Source: Pantanalinema rosaneae (GTDB taxonomy: Bacteria; Cyanobacteriota; Cyanobacteriia; Leptolyngbyales; Leptolyngbyaceae). Taken from it: a DNA stretch of 64,000 bases. The stretch is from NCBI RefSeq assembly GCF_050753385.1, contig NZ_JBLZFZ010000008.1, positions 1-64,000 on the forward strand, in the 5' to 3' direction. A program made the position numbers and the translations under genes. Position 1 is the stretch's first letter. Each line of letters begins with the position of its first letter. Under the pieces are notes generated by a model. It made no database searches and was not told the DNA's origin. It saw nothing but the letters and a program-made list of their open reading frames with translations. Positions 1-9,357 of this stretch are shown here, piece after piece.

Positions 1-19
1 AGATGTGTATAAGAGACAG
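1..19. other. Untrimmed Nextera/Tn5 mosaic-end adapter
   Basis: The first 19 bases, AGATGTGTATAAGAGACAG, are exactly the Tn5 mosaic-end adapter used in Nextera libraries. They sit at the extreme left edge and interrupt an open reading frame, so they are a library or assembly artefact and not genomic DNA. Confidence 0.95.
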
Positions 20-857
20 CTTCCCTACCTCCCCCATCCCGACCCACCGCCTGAATATGCAACGCGGCTTCCAACAACGATCGCGTATAGGGATGCTGCG
101 GCTGACGTAATACAAAGTCGGTAGTGCCTGTTTCGACAAACTTGCCATCGTACATGACCGCAATGCGATCACAGTATTCGCCAATCATTGCCAGATCATG
201 GGAAATGATCAGGAGTGCCATTTGGCGATCGACGCAAAGCCGAGTTAATTCTCGCAGAATTTCGGCGGCAACGGTGACATCCAAACTGGTGGTTGGCTCA
301 TCGGCAATGATCATTTTGGGATCCAGTAGCAATGCCAGAGCGATCGCCACCCGTTGCCGCATTCCACCACTGAATTCATGGGGATATTGTGACCAGCGAT
401 TCGGAGGAATTTTGACGGCTTCCAGTACCGCGATGGCTCGTTCCTTGGCTTGGCGTTTGGAGAGATGGGCATGGTGCGATCTTAGGGTTTCCAGGCAGTG
501 ATCCCCGATCGTCATTAAGGGATTCAGGCGGGTCATGGGATCTTGGAAGATCAAGGCGATCGCTTCTCCCCGAAATCGCCGTAACGCCGTTGGACTTAGA
601 TTTAATACAGGTTGACCGTCAAACATGATTTGTCCTTCGATCCGGGCAGCGTCCGGCAACAATCGCATGATCGCCCGTCCCAACGTCGATTTACCGCAGC
701 CTGACTCACCCACTAGCCCTAACCGTTCCCCAGCTTGGAGAGTAAAGGAAACATCATCGACTGCCCATTGACTCGACTGTCCTGACTGCTCACTACCCTG
801 GCGTTGACGCGGATAGGCAACTCGCAGATTATTCACAGAAAGCAGAGGGTCAGTCAT
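20..857 (-). CDS. ABC transporter ATP-binding protein, oligopeptide/dipeptide type (3' end missing)
   Basis: This is the ATPase subunit of a peptide/nickel-type ABC importer (OppD/DppD-like), acting on the cytoplasmic face of the membrane. Translating from the ATG at 857, Walker A GESGCGKST is at about residues 50-58, the Q-loop FQDPMTRLNP at 104-113, the signature FSGGMRQRV at 162-170, Walker B MIIADE at 182-187 and the H-loop His at 220. The sequence ends in the HPYTRSLLEA region typical of the Opp/Dpp branch. About 279 codons are present and the frame is still open where the adapter at 1-19 begins. Family members are usually about 320 residues, so the C-terminus is lost to the contig end and not to mutation. 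The transported substrate cannot be told from this subunit. Confidence 0.9.
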
Positions 858-914
858 AGGAAGCCGTTGATCAACTTTCAGCTACTCTATCAGTGAAACT
901 AGACCCCGATCGCA

Positions 915-1757
915 TCAACCTTCCGCCTTCAAGAGCCAGAATCCGGTATAGGTCATGCCTGAGTCATCCGGTTGGACTAACAGGAAATGCAAACCCTGGC
1001 TGGCTTGTTTCCGCTGTTCAAATAATTGCGCGGCGGCTTTCACATCAGCATCCTCAAAAGTCGCCACTACCCAACGATCGACCAGTCCGGCTTCCAGAAT
1101 CAAGCCATCGGGCGCACCCGGTACATAGTTGAGGGCAATCGGCTGGGCTTGTTGTAACCATTGGGCTAAGGGCAGCGATCGACGACCCCCATCAATCACA
1201 ATGCCGGGAATAGCGGCCGTAGAAGCTAACCCCAGGTTTAACGGCAATAGAAATTCTGGCATTTCTAGGATCGGAATTGGATACCCCGTTCCAAAGTCGA
1301 TTAACTCTCCGGCAGGCAGCGTCGCAAATCGCCAGCGATCGCCCCAGAGATTTTCGCTTAAGGGAACAGGCGGGGGTTGATCCAGATGCAATGGTTGGTA
1401 AGGTTGATGATTGTAGCCAGGAAAGGTAGGGTAAAGCTGCGATCGCTCAACTAACCAACGTTTTAGGGTGGGAGTGCGGCGGGTCGGTTCTACGGAGATC
1501 CCCAGGCGTTCACAGGCAGGCTCTAATAAATGCAGAGTTTGGGGACGAAAGACACGGATGACATCTGGACGATCGCACCCTGCCTCCAGCCAGTGTTGTA
1601 ATTGAGCCGCTACCCAATCTGCATTTACTTGAGACTGGGGACAATTGACAACCTGCTGCAACGTTCCTTCGGGGTTACAGACTAGCAGTTCCCACAACTC
1701 GTTACCCTGTTCATCCTGGAGAGGACGACGGTAAAAATCAATTTCCCAAATCGGCAT
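915..1757 (-). CDS. Tab2/Atab2 family RNA-binding protein
   Basis: The product resembles the Tab2/Atab2 (DUF1092) family, conserved in cyanobacteria and chloroplasts. In algae and plants it binds mRNA and is needed for photosystem I subunit translation. Diagnostic features are the N-terminal IWEIDFYRRP, the central VIRVFRPQTLHLLEPACE, and ENLWGDRWRF followed by a hydrophobic C-terminal half. I chose the ATG at 1757, which starts MPIWEID as in relatives. A TTG 12 bases upstream would add four residues. The length of 280 aa is normal for the family. The gene is transcribed towards the truncated ABC gene across a 57-base gap. The role in photosynthesis is inferred from the family. Confidence 0.85.
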   Translation of the reverse strand: MPIWEIDFYRRPLQDEQGNELWELLVCNPEGTLQQVVNCPQSQVNADWVAAQLQHWLEAGCDRPDVIRVFRPQTLHLLEPACERLGISVEPTRRTPTLKRWLVERSQLYPTFPGYNHQPYQPLHLDQPPPVPLSENLWGDRWRFATLPAGELIDFGTGYPIPILEMPEFLLPLNLGLASTAAIPGIVIDGGRRSLPLAQWLQQAQPIALNYVPGAPDGLILEAGLVDRWVVATFEDADVKAAAQLFEQRKQASQGLHFLLVQPDDSGMTYTGFWLLKAEG

Positions 1758-1810
1758 GACGATCGACAATCGGCGGTCAGCTTTTAGCTTACAGTGATTG
1801 CTCGACCTCC

Positions 1811-2644
1811 CTATGGCAAGATCTTGAGATACTCTTCGGCGATCGCGGCAATTTGGCTGGCTCGATCTAAGCCATTAATAATCCGACGGGCACTGTAGAA
1901 ATCTCGGTTCCCAGAGCGAATGTAGTCACTCAGCTTACTGCCAGTAAACAGCCCATCCCGCATGCCCTGAACCAGAATTTGAGCCGCAATTTCCGGTTGC
2001 ATGACTCGCTCCGGATACCGGACTAAATCCATCTTGAGGCGATCGCTCCAGGTGACATAATTTTTTCGTCCGGTGAGTTGGACAAATCCTCGTCCTTTGA
2101 AGCGGGGGCCATCGCCGGATTCGGTATTGCCCAAATCCCAACTACCTTCATACTCCCAACCACTGGCAAACTCTTCCATCCACAACCCTAACCGCGATTC
2201 ATGTTCCGCCGTTGCCAGGATGTAAGCAATATGCGCCGGATCCGTCACGCTATCTGACTGACATTGGTGCAGAATGATTGGCAAGGTGGCGCGGGCGATC
2301 GTTCGCACATCAGCATAGGGAATTGATGCCACGATCTTGTCCAGATTAAATGCGCCGATCGCTGTTCTGACGATCGGTGTGTTAGGTTGCGGTATAGAGG
2401 GATCAGGTGGTTGAACGGGTTGCTTCAGTAACGCCGCCCAGGTTTTGTCACCTACAATGCCATCGGCAATCAAGCCATTATGACGTTGAAACAGCTTCAC
2501 CGCAGTTTCCGTTCCCCGCCCAAATAACCCATCAATTTGATCCGCAGGCACACCTAATGCAGTTTGCAGCTTCCTCACAGCGTCCCGATATTCGGGGTAG
2601 TCAATACCATCGCCAAAGCGGAGAACGGGGAGTTCTAGGGTCAT
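1811..2644 (-). CDS. Peptidoglycan-binding domain / GH19-like hydrolase
   Basis: This two-domain protein of 277 aa has an N-terminal PG_binding_1 module at about residues 10-75, recognisable from VRKLQTALG, DGLFGRGTETAVKLFQRHNGL and DGIVGDKTWAALL. A Pro-rich linker follows (about 76-90). The C-terminal domain has the GH19 chitinase/lysozyme-like fold, with ILATAEHESR near 143-152 holding the likely acidic residue and the GPRFKGRGFVQLTGRKNY signature near 180-197. Such proteins cut cell-wall glycan. No signal peptide is visible at the N-terminus, so export may need another route, or the enzyme may act on lysis. The start at 2644 is an ATG. Substrate (peptidoglycan or chitin) is not decidable here. 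Confidence 0.8.
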   Translation of the reverse strand: MTLELPVLRFGDGIDYPEYRDAVRKLQTALGVPADQIDGLFGRGTETAVKLFQRHNGLIADGIVGDKTWAALLKQPVQPPDPSIPQPNTPIVRTAIGAFNLDKIVASIPYADVRTIARATLPIILHQCQSDSVTDPAHIAYILATAEHESRLGLWMEEFASGWEYEGSWDLGNTESGDGPRFKGRGFVQLTGRKNYVTWSDRLKMDLVRYPERVMQPEIAAQILVQGMRDGLFTGSKLSDYIRSGNRDFYSARRIINGLDRASQIAAIAEEYLKILP

Positions 2645-2725
2645 CGGCTCATTCCTTACTGCACCTGCAACCGATTATGCCGGAATCAGCCGGAAATAAA
2701 ATCCGAGTTTTTCAGGAAGCGCTCA

Positions 2726-2866
2726 GAGGGCGTTTGAAAAGTCACAATTGTTACCTGAACTGCCCCCCTAACCCCCCAATTCTGGGGGGAACCGGATTCA
2801 AAGTCCCCCAGAATTGGGGGATTTAGGGGGCTAGTGCAATCGTTTTGATACTTTTAAAACATCCTC
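2726..2866. repeat. MITE-like repeat, copy A
   Basis: This 141-bp non-coding element starts GAGGGCGTTTGAAAAGTCAC and ends in ATACTTTTAAAACATCCTC, so its two ends form an imperfect terminal inverted repeat (GAGG, then GTTT-AAAAGT). Between them lies a strong hairpin of C-runs and G-runs around AATTCTGGGGGG and CCCCCAGAATTGGGGG. Related copies lie at 12454-12639 (reverse orientation) and 16746-16932, both about 45 bp longer. No coding capacity is seen, so it is probably mobilised in trans. Confidence 0.8.
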
Positions 2867-3147
2867 TCACCTGGCGGACTTGAAAGCAAAAAGACCGGAA
2901 ATTAAATCCCCAACGATCCTGATCCTCTATCTGAGGGTAGAAGATCTGAATTCTCAGTGATATCTCGCAAAATTGTCCTGACCTGAACCAGACGATTTGA
3001 ATAACTAGTCAGACAGAATCCCTCTGTTTAGCCACATTACCTGGAAGTACGTCAGTTTAATCACTTCTCACCTGAACTCTTACCGAGTCACGGATTAGCA
3101 CAGTCCGATGATGAGTACTGACCTTGTAACCTGGGAACTTGAACCGC
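2867..3147. other. Intergenic region without a recognised feature
   Basis: Together with the repeat at 2726-2866 this makes up the gap of about 500 bases between divergent genes. It is fairly AT-rich and probably holds the promoter of the downstream plus-strand gene. I see no RNA gene, clear hairpin or conserved box. Confidence 0.4.
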
Positions 3148-4662
3148 ATGATTGCACCGTTGAACTCTGAGGAAAGGGCAATTGTCAAAGCTGAGGTAGC
3201 CAGCCTGAGCCACTCCAACCCAATCGGGAATCCTGAACAAAACGGTTCAGACTCTATATCGGCATTGCCTACCGATATCACAGTGATTCCTGATGACGGG
3301 TGTATTGAAGGACCTCTGACTTACTTCCGCTATTATTTGGCAGATGCGGACGAGTTTGCCTACCGCTCAGAGCAAGCCCCCCGATCGCTTCAGCAAAAAT
3401 TGGTGCGTACTGGATTGGTCGGAGCCGGATTGTTAGCGACTCTGGCTTCTGGTATGGCTGCCATAGATGCCTTCAGCCCAAACCAGCCAGATACCAAGAA
3501 GCCCCCCCTCCCCCCGCCCCCCCTCTCTCAAATCCCTGAGCCGCACAATGCTGGCGGCACCCAAGCAACACCTCAGCCAACCACGCCCGAAACGATCGCG
3601 GGGACATCATCACCCTTACAATTTTCGCTGTCCCCCTCCCCGGCGATCGCTCAACTCGAACAATCCACGGCTCAACTTGCCCAACCCACAGCCCCAATCC
3701 CAGTTCTACCCGAGTTATCCGGCTCCCAGTTGGAAGCGACCCAGGCAGCTTTTTCCTTACCTGAACCGCAGTTCCCTACTGCACCCACGATCGCGGCTCT
3801 GGACTCAAACACACAACAGGCATTAACTCCGGTTCAGAACAGTCCAGTGTCTAACCAAAACATGGGCACTGTCAGCCATGTTCTGAATGCACCGCCATCG
3901 GGTTTACTCCAGCCTACGGAGCCCAATCCCAGCAATCTAGTGACTAATGGCGCGATCGCGGCTAACCCAATTTCGCCACCAGAAAGCTTGACCGCTCCCC
4001 TGTCAGCCTCGAACGCTGCCAATCCTAACCCAGTTCAACCGCTCGCTGCCGAGATTGCGAATGCCGGTCAGTCGTTGGTTCCGAATGCTACCCAGCCCAG
4101 CGTTACCCCGATCGCCAGTAATTTCCCGATGCCAACGGTGCAAACGGTAACGAATCCCGATCCCGGTAATGCCGAATTAGCACTCAATCCCAATCCATCC
4201 ACCGTCACCATGCCAGGGGATCGCTTACTAGAAGCTGTTCCCAGGCAACTAGCACCAACGGTTAGCCCCAGTGCTACACCCAATAATTTGCCAGTTGCCC
4301 TGAGCGAACTGCCCCAGGATGTCTCTCCGGCAGTGCGTCACCTACTCCAGCCCAATGCCGAAGTGACGGGAATTCAGGTGGCAGTGATGCCATTGACGCA
4401 ACAGGAATCGCAGGAAGTAGCCACCCGCGATCGCTTGGGACAGTTCAAAATTCTGCGCCTCAGTCAGTCTGCCTATCAGCAAGAGTGGCGCACCAGTAAT
4501 GGGGATACCGACAGTCCTGCGCCAACCTTTGGGTTTGTGGATTACCCTCGCCAAGTGATCGCCGTTATGCAACCGTTGACTCCTACCAGTGCGAATCCGG
4601 TTATTCCATCTGCTCAGGTTTCCGTCTCCGTCTCTGCCCCAGAGCCAGCGATCGCAGAATAG
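3148..4662 (+). CDS. Pro/Ser/Thr-rich single-pass membrane protein, function unknown
   Basis: I do not recognise a family. From the ATG at 3148 (a TTG three codons upstream is possible) the protein has 504 residues. About 85 polar residues come first, then one hydrophobic segment at about 90-108 (LVGAGLLATLASGMAAIDAF), which is followed by some 280 residues of low-complexity sequence rich in Pro, Ala, Ser, Asn and Gln, including PPLPPPPL. The last 110 residues are less repetitive (LPQDVSPAVRHLLQPNAEVTG, then FKILRLSQSAYQQEW) and may form a small folded domain. The layout suggests a membrane anchor with an extended periplasmic stalk and a C-terminal module. The gene stands alone between divergent and downstream genes. 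Confidence 0.65.
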   Translation: MIAPLNSEERAIVKAEVASLSHSNPIGNPEQNGSDSISALPTDITVIPDDGCIEGPLTYFRYYLADADEFAYRSEQAPRSLQQKLVRTGLVGAGLLATLASGMAAIDAFSPNQPDTKKPPLPPPPLSQIPEPHNAGGTQATPQPTTPETIAGTSSPLQFSLSPSPAIAQLEQSTAQLAQPTAPIPVLPELSGSQLEATQAAFSLPEPQFPTAPTIAALDSNTQQALTPVQNSPVSNQNMGTVSHVLNAPPSGLLQPTEPNPSNLVTNGAIAANPISPPESLTAPLSASNAANPNPVQPLAAEIANAGQSLVPNATQPSVTPIASNFPMPTVQTVTNPDPGNAELALNPNPSTVTMPGDRLLEAVPRQLAPTVSPSATPNNLPVALSELPQDVSPAVRHLLQPNAEVTGIQVAVMPLTQQESQEVATRDRLGQFKILRLSQSAYQQEWRTSNGDTDSPAPTFGFVDYPRQVIAVMQPLTPTSANPVIPSAQVSVSVSAPEPAIAE

Positions 4663-5049
4663 CTCGGACTCAGCCGCTCTAGCTGTTCACCACCGACGGC
4701 GATCGGGCGTATCAATCAAGACAAAATGTTGCAAAGTTTTTTGGGCTGTCAGAACATTGCCCCAGAACCGAGCATGGTTTGGGGATTCAGCCGTTTTACA
4801 GTGATCACTGAATCCGTGAAACTGCAAATAATCTAAAGAAAGCCTGATCATGGGCTGAATCCTGGCAAGCTATAGTGCAGATGTCGCTGACTTTGGTTCG
4901 CTCGAATTATTCGAATCTTCGGGCGATCGCCACTCAGGGATAGGTTCAAAGAATTCAGAGCGCAGACAGTCTACTGGTGTGAAATATTGCGTGAATTTTC
5001 TGGTCTGTCTAGACTCTATTGCAGTGATTCCAAACGCATTTGACGTGAT
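4663..5049. other. Intergenic region upstream of glycogen phosphorylase
   Basis: This 387-base gap has no convincing coding sequence or RNA gene. It presumably contains the glgP promoter, but I see no strong -10/-35 pair and only a weak ribosome-binding site before the ATG at 5050. Confidence 0.4.
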
Positions 5050-7266
5050 ATGGTGAATACCCTTTCTGTAAAGCCTGCCGATCGCTTGAGTGCCCGACTG
5101 CCCCAATCGCTGAAACGGTTGGCAGATCTGGCCTATAACTATTGGTGGTGCTGGACTCCTGACCTGATTTCGCTATTCCAGAACATTAATCCGGATGAGT
5201 GGGAACGGTGCGGGCATAACCCGGTCATGCTATTGGAGTCAGTCTCCTTTGAGCGTCTGACCCAGCTTTCCATTGATCCCCTGTTTGCTAAGCGCTTGAA
5301 AAAAGTAGCGGAAAAGTTCGATCGCTACATGGCCGGTGAAAACACCTGGGCTAGCAAAGTTGCTCCCCAAATTTCGCAGCAACACCCGGTGGCTTACTTC
5401 TGTGCCGAATTTGGTTTACACGAATCGCTACCCGTTTATTCCGGTGGCTTAGGGATTTTGGCAGGCGACCACCTGAAATCTGCCTCCGATTTAGGTGTGC
5501 CGATGGTCGGGGTGGGGCTGCTGTACCGCCAGGGCTATTTCCACCAACGCCTGAACCGCCAGGGTTGGCAAGAAGACTACTACATCGACAATCCGTTTGA
5601 ACGGATGCCCCTGGAACTGATGCGGAATGCGGAGGGTGAACCGATCACGATCGAGGTGCATGTCCGCCAACGCAATGTCAAAGTTCAAATCTGGCGGGTG
5701 CAGGTCGGTCGGGTCAGTTTGTATCTCATGGACACCGATCGGGAAGACAATGATCCGATCGATCGCTGGTTAACCGGACACCTGTATGGCGGCAACCAGG
5801 AAACCCGCATTGCCCAGGAAATTATTTTGGGCATCGGCGGAGTACGAACCCTGCAAGCGCTTGGTATTGAACCCGGAATTTATCACCTGAATGAAGGACA
5901 TGCCGCCTTCTGCCTGCTCGAAGTAACGCGGCTAGAAATTCAACGCACCGGGAAATCGTTCTACGACATCGAAGCCTCTGTCCGCGATCGTTGCGTATTC
6001 ACCACCCATACGCCCGTTCCAGCCGGACATGATGTGTTCTCAGCCGATCTAATGGACTCCTTCTTCGCCCAATACTGGCCCCAATTGGGACTCTCCCGTG
6101 AACAATTCCTGGCACTGGGAGCGCGGCGGCTAGGGGATCCCTGGGAACCCTTCGGCATGACCGTGTTAGCCCTGCGTCTGTGTCGGGCGGCCAATGGAGT
6201 CAGCGAATTGCATGGACAAGTCTCCCGCCAGATGTGGAATGTGTTGTACCCAGAGCGATCGGAAGAAAAAGTCCCGATCGGCTACATTACCAATGGCGTT
6301 CATGCGGCCACCTGGACATCGGCATTATTCGATGATTTGTTCTGTCAATACCTGGGCGAGAATTGGCAGAATAAAGTGCTCGATCCCCAACTATGGGAAA
6401 AGGTAGAGCAAATCCCGGATGAAGAGATTTGGTGGCGGCATCAGGTTCTCAAGGAGCGGTTAATTGCCCATACCCGGTTCAAACTCCGGCAGTCTCGCCA
6501 CGATCGGGGTGAGGATGCCAGCAGTATTCAAGCCGTGGATTATATGCTCGATCCTAAAGCGCTGACGATCGGCTTTGCCCGTCGTTTCAGCCCCTACAAG
6601 CGGGGAGCGTTGTTGCTGCGAGATGCAGAGCGAGCTCTCAAGATCTTTGGTAATCCGAATCGCCCCGTTCAAATCATTTTCTCGGGTAAAGCGCACCCCG
6701 CCGATGAAGAAGGTAAACGGATCATCCAACGCTTGATGGAATGGTGTAAGCAGTCGGCGATCGTCAATCGTGTCGCCTTCATCGAAGACTACGACATGCA
6801 CACCGCCCGCAAGCTCGTTCAGGGGGTCGATGTTTGGTTAAACAATCCCCGCCGTCCATTGGAAGCCTCGGGCACCAGTGGGCAGAAGGTCTGCTTTAAC
6901 GGCGGCATTAACTGTAGTGTGCTGGATGGCTGGTGGTGTGAAGGCTACCAAATTGATGCCACGGGCAAGGGCACGAATGGTTGGGCGATCGGCAAAGATG
7001 CCCATACCAGCGATCAAGAGCTTCAGGACAAAATTGATTCTGACTCGCTCTATCAATTGTTGGAGGAGACGATCGCACCCCTCTACTACGACCAGGATGC
7101 CAACGGCATTCCCCACGGTTGGATCAAGATGATGAAGGCATCGATTAAAACCAATTCCCTTGCCTTCAACACCCATCGCATGATCGCCGATTATGTTACT
7201 CACCTCTATGCACCGGGAGCCGTGGCAGGTGTGGGTCGCAGTCTGGCGAAAGTGCCAATGGCGTAA
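5050..7266 (+). CDS. glgP: Alpha-glucan (glycogen) phosphorylase, short form
   Basis: This GT35 enzyme releases glucose-1-phosphate from glycogen by phosphorolysis in the cytosol. The 738-aa product belongs to the shorter branch typical of thermophiles and many cyanobacteria. It opens with LADLAYNYWWCWTPDLISLF and contains VAYFCAEFGLHESLPVYSGGLGILAGDHLKSASDLG (given here only as a landmark near residues 116-152), NEGHAAF near 281 and FARRFSPYKR near 512. The pyridoxal-phosphate lysine lies in ASGTSGQKVCFNGG at about K613; Gln precedes it where relatives often have Met. The ATG at 5050 gives a family-typical N-terminus. It lies upstream of, and converges with, the sigma factor gene. Confidence 0.93.
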   Translation: MVNTLSVKPADRLSARLPQSLKRLADLAYNYWWCWTPDLISLFQNINPDEWERCGHNPVMLLESVSFERLTQLSIDPLFAKRLKKVAEKFDRYMAGENTWASKVAPQISQQHPVAYFCAEFGLHESLPVYSGGLGILAGDHLKSASDLGVPMVGVGLLYRQGYFHQRLNRQGWQEDYYIDNPFERMPLELMRNAEGEPITIEVHVRQRNVKVQIWRVQVGRVSLYLMDTDREDNDPIDRWLTGHLYGGNQETRIAQEIILGIGGVRTLQALGIEPGIYHLNEGHAAFCLLEVTRLEIQRTGKSFYDIEASVRDRCVFTTHTPVPAGHDVFSADLMDSFFAQYWPQLGLSREQFLALGARRLGDPWEPFGMTVLALRLCRAANGVSELHGQVSRQMWNVLYPERSEEKVPIGYITNGVHAATWTSALFDDLFCQYLGENWQNKVLDPQLWEKVEQIPDEEIWWRHQVLKERLIAHTRFKLRQSRHDRGEDASSIQAVDYMLDPKALTIGFARRFSPYKRGALLLRDAERALKIFGNPNRPVQIIFSGKAHPADEEGKRIIQRLMEWCKQSAIVNRVAFIEDYDMHTARKLVQGVDVWLNNPRRPLEASGTSGQKVCFNGGINCSVLDGWWCEGYQIDATGKGTNGWAIGKDAHTSDQELQDKIDSDSLYQLLEETIAPLYYDQDANGIPHGWIKMMKASIKTNSLAFNTHRMIADYVTHLYAPGAVAGVGRSLAKVPMA

Positions 7267-7287
7267 CGTTCACAATCACCCTATAGA

Positions 7288-7452
7288 GGCGGGTTTAGCC
7301 AATCTGTCATCGGTTCAACGATTCAGATCACGGCAAAACCCACCCCTAAGGTCGTTTCCAGAAGGATTTATCCCCATAAATTGTAGGGGTTTGGCATTCG
7401 GTCAACAACCTTCGAGATCAGTCAAAGATGCTCTACCGAATGCTAAACCCGT
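7288..7452. repeat. Pair of inverted-repeat (hairpin) elements
   Basis: Two imperfect hairpins follow one another downstream of glgP. The first pairs GGCGGGTTTAGCC (from about 7288) with GGCAAAACCCACCCC. The second pairs GGGTTTGGCATTCGGT (about 7387) with ACCGAATGCTAAACCC (ending near 7450). The sequences resemble the short GGGTTTAGC-type interspersed repeats of cyanobacteria. They may also terminate or stabilise glgP mRNA. Confidence 0.6.
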
Positions 7453-7500
7453 ACAGGGGTAATGTTTTTTTCAGAATCTCCTAATGCGATCGACCACCTC

Positions 7501-7540
7501 AAATTAAAAGAGTTCTCTCCTGGTATCTGGAAAGAACTCT
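7501..7540 (-). terminator. Rho-independent terminator of the sigma factor gene
   Basis: Read on the minus strand, the stem AGAGTTCTTTCC pairs with GGAGAGAACTCT around a short loop and is followed by TTTTAATTT. It lies about 70 bases beyond the sigC-like stop codon. The same stem could also end transcripts from glgP. Confidence 0.75.
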
Positions 7541-7609
7541 CAACGATCGTTACTTTAGTTAGCCTGAAAGTTGAGCCGACTTCTGCTCAGGCGTTAGCCA
7601 ACCCTATGA

Positions 7610-8857
7610 TTAGCTGAGCGACTCCAGATAATCCCGCACCCGATTCCGCCGCTTGGGTTGCCGTAGTTTTTGCAGCGCTTTCGCTTCAATCTGCCGAACC
7701 CGTTCCCGCGACAGATCCAATGCCCGACCGATTTCTGCCAGCGAGTAGGGTTGCCCGTCCCCTAAGCCAAACCGCATCTGGATCACATCCCGTTCGCGAC
7801 TGGTCAGGTCTGCCAGCAGTTGTTGTAAATCCCGCCGCAGGGCTTCCCGCATTAGGGTATCTTCGGGAGACACTTCTTCGGTTTCCAGCAGATCACCCAG
7901 TTCCGTGTCTTTCTCCTTACCCACTTTCGTTTCTAAGGACACCGATCGCGGCACTCGCAGCAACACTTCCCGCACCTGGGGAGCGGTCATTTCCAGTTCA
8001 ATCGCAATGTCTTCGATCGACGCGGTTCGACCTTTTTCCTGGGAAATTTTGCGTTGCGCCTTTTTAATTTTGTTCAGTTTTTCGGTGATGTGAACCGGCA
8101 GGCGAATCGTGCGGCTTTGAGTGGCGATCGCGCGGGTAATGCCCTGACGAATCCACCAGTACGCATAGGTAGAGAAGCGATAGCCTTTGGTTGGGTCAAA
8201 TTTCTCGACGGCGCGTTCCAGACCCAAAGTGCCTTCCTGAATCAAATCCAGCAGTTCCAAACCGCGATTTTGATATTTTTTGGCAACGGACACCACCAGG
8301 CGCAGATTTGCCTTAATCATGTGTTCTTTGGCACGAATCCCTTCTCGCTGAATTTTTTCCAGTTCTTCAACGGCTAATCCGGCAATCTGTGCCCAATGCT
8401 GTTTACCCTCAGTCCGAACTTGTTTCAATTCTTCGCGGGTCAGCCCAACTTCAGCCAGCCAGCGATCGAGCGAGGGACTATATCCCATCTGTGCCGTCAG
8501 ACGAGCTTTGGTTTCCATCACTTCTACATAGCGCTGGATCGCACCACCAACGTCGATCGCCGCTTGCTGACGTTGTTCTAGTAATGCCATGTAGCGCTGT
8601 ACCTGTTGAGCTTCTGCTACTTCTTCGTCGCGTCCGAGTAACCGCACCCGACCAATTTCCTGGAGGTACAACCGCACCAGGTCAGTTGTCCGACGACTTG
8701 TGCTACGTTGGAGCATGGCTGGATCACCATCTTCCATGTCGAGACTGATTAAGTCGTCTACCATCTGCCCTTGATTGTTCGATAGATCTGCGGGTAAACC
8801 CTGGGCATACAGGGCTTCGTCGTATCCTGCTTCAGCGTAAAAAGATGATGCTGGCAT
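7610..8857 (-). CDS. sigC: Group 2 RNA polymerase sigma factor, SigC-like
   Basis: This 415-aa sigma-70 family protein recruits RNA polymerase core to promoters. The N-terminus MPASSFYAEAGYDEAL and an acidic stretch replace the long region 1.1 of the principal factor. Region 1.2 is TDLVRLYLQEIGRVRLL (about 60-76). Region 2 contains NLRLVVSVAKKYQNRGLELLDLIQEG and KGYRFSTYAYWWIRQGITRA. Region 3 holds LPVHITEKLNKI and region 4 ends in LSRERVRQIEAKALQKLR. Cyanobacteria carry several group 2 factors. Assignment to SigC rests on the N-terminal start and length and is moderately sure; SigB/D-type proteins usually begin differently. SigC is linked to stationary-phase and heat or carbon responses in model species. 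The gene is monocistronic. Confidence 0.78.
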   Translation of the reverse strand: MPASSFYAEAGYDEALYAQGLPADLSNNQGQMVDDLISLDMEDGDPAMLQRSTSRRTTDLVRLYLQEIGRVRLLGRDEEVAEAQQVQRYMALLEQRQQAAIDVGGAIQRYVEVMETKARLTAQMGYSPSLDRWLAEVGLTREELKQVRTEGKQHWAQIAGLAVEELEKIQREGIRAKEHMIKANLRLVVSVAKKYQNRGLELLDLIQEGTLGLERAVEKFDPTKGYRFSTYAYWWIRQGITRAIATQSRTIRLPVHITEKLNKIKKAQRKISQEKGRTASIEDIAIELEMTAPQVREVLLRVPRSVSLETKVGKEKDTELGDLLETEEVSPEDTLMREALRRDLQQLLADLTSRERDVIQMRFGLGDGQPYSLAEIGRALDLSRERVRQIEAKALQKLRQPKRRNRVRDYLESLS

Positions 8858-9357
8858 AGTGCTCGTCTCAGTTGCTCCAGGTAAGAATGGCTTCGTCGGC
8901 TGCTTGCTGATAGTGTTCCCAATTAATCAGGACTAAAGAACATCATTTACAGTTCCGTAATATGGTTTAGTTTCGGAACCCATGACATTTCGAGGTCTAC
9001 TAGCAACCTTTTGACCCGCAGTAGAATGACGCACCCGGACAAATTGAGCCTGCGAAATTAGGTTGCCTTTAGAAACTCCTGATTTTGGGAATTGCAGCCA
9101 TTGTAAAGACAAGGTAAAAGGGGGTCGGTGACTTACATCAAGGTGCTAGGTTAACCTACATCACTTCTAAGGCAATTTCCTGACGTTTTTGCACACACTG
9201 CCGCCAACTTCATCAAGTCTTTGTTCGTAGACTCCGTTCAATCACAGGTTAATAAAGCCAGTTCTCTGAGCGGATTTAATCTCTTTGCAACAAATATTTG
9301 AAGCCCTCATACTTCGCCTCTATCGAAGCAATTACCAATTTGATTGCTCTGTAAGCC
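8858..9357. other. Long intergenic region upstream of the sigma factor gene
   Basis: This 500-base gap has no recognisable gene. It must contain the promoter and 5' leader of the sigma factor gene and the 3' end of the lipA-gpsA transcript. I could not identify a riboswitch or a known small RNA. Confidence 0.4.

Noticed and set aside
893..1132. Plus-strand frames antisense to the Tab2 gene
   Set aside because: They are antisense shadows of a well-supported minus-strand gene and have biased, low-complexity translations.
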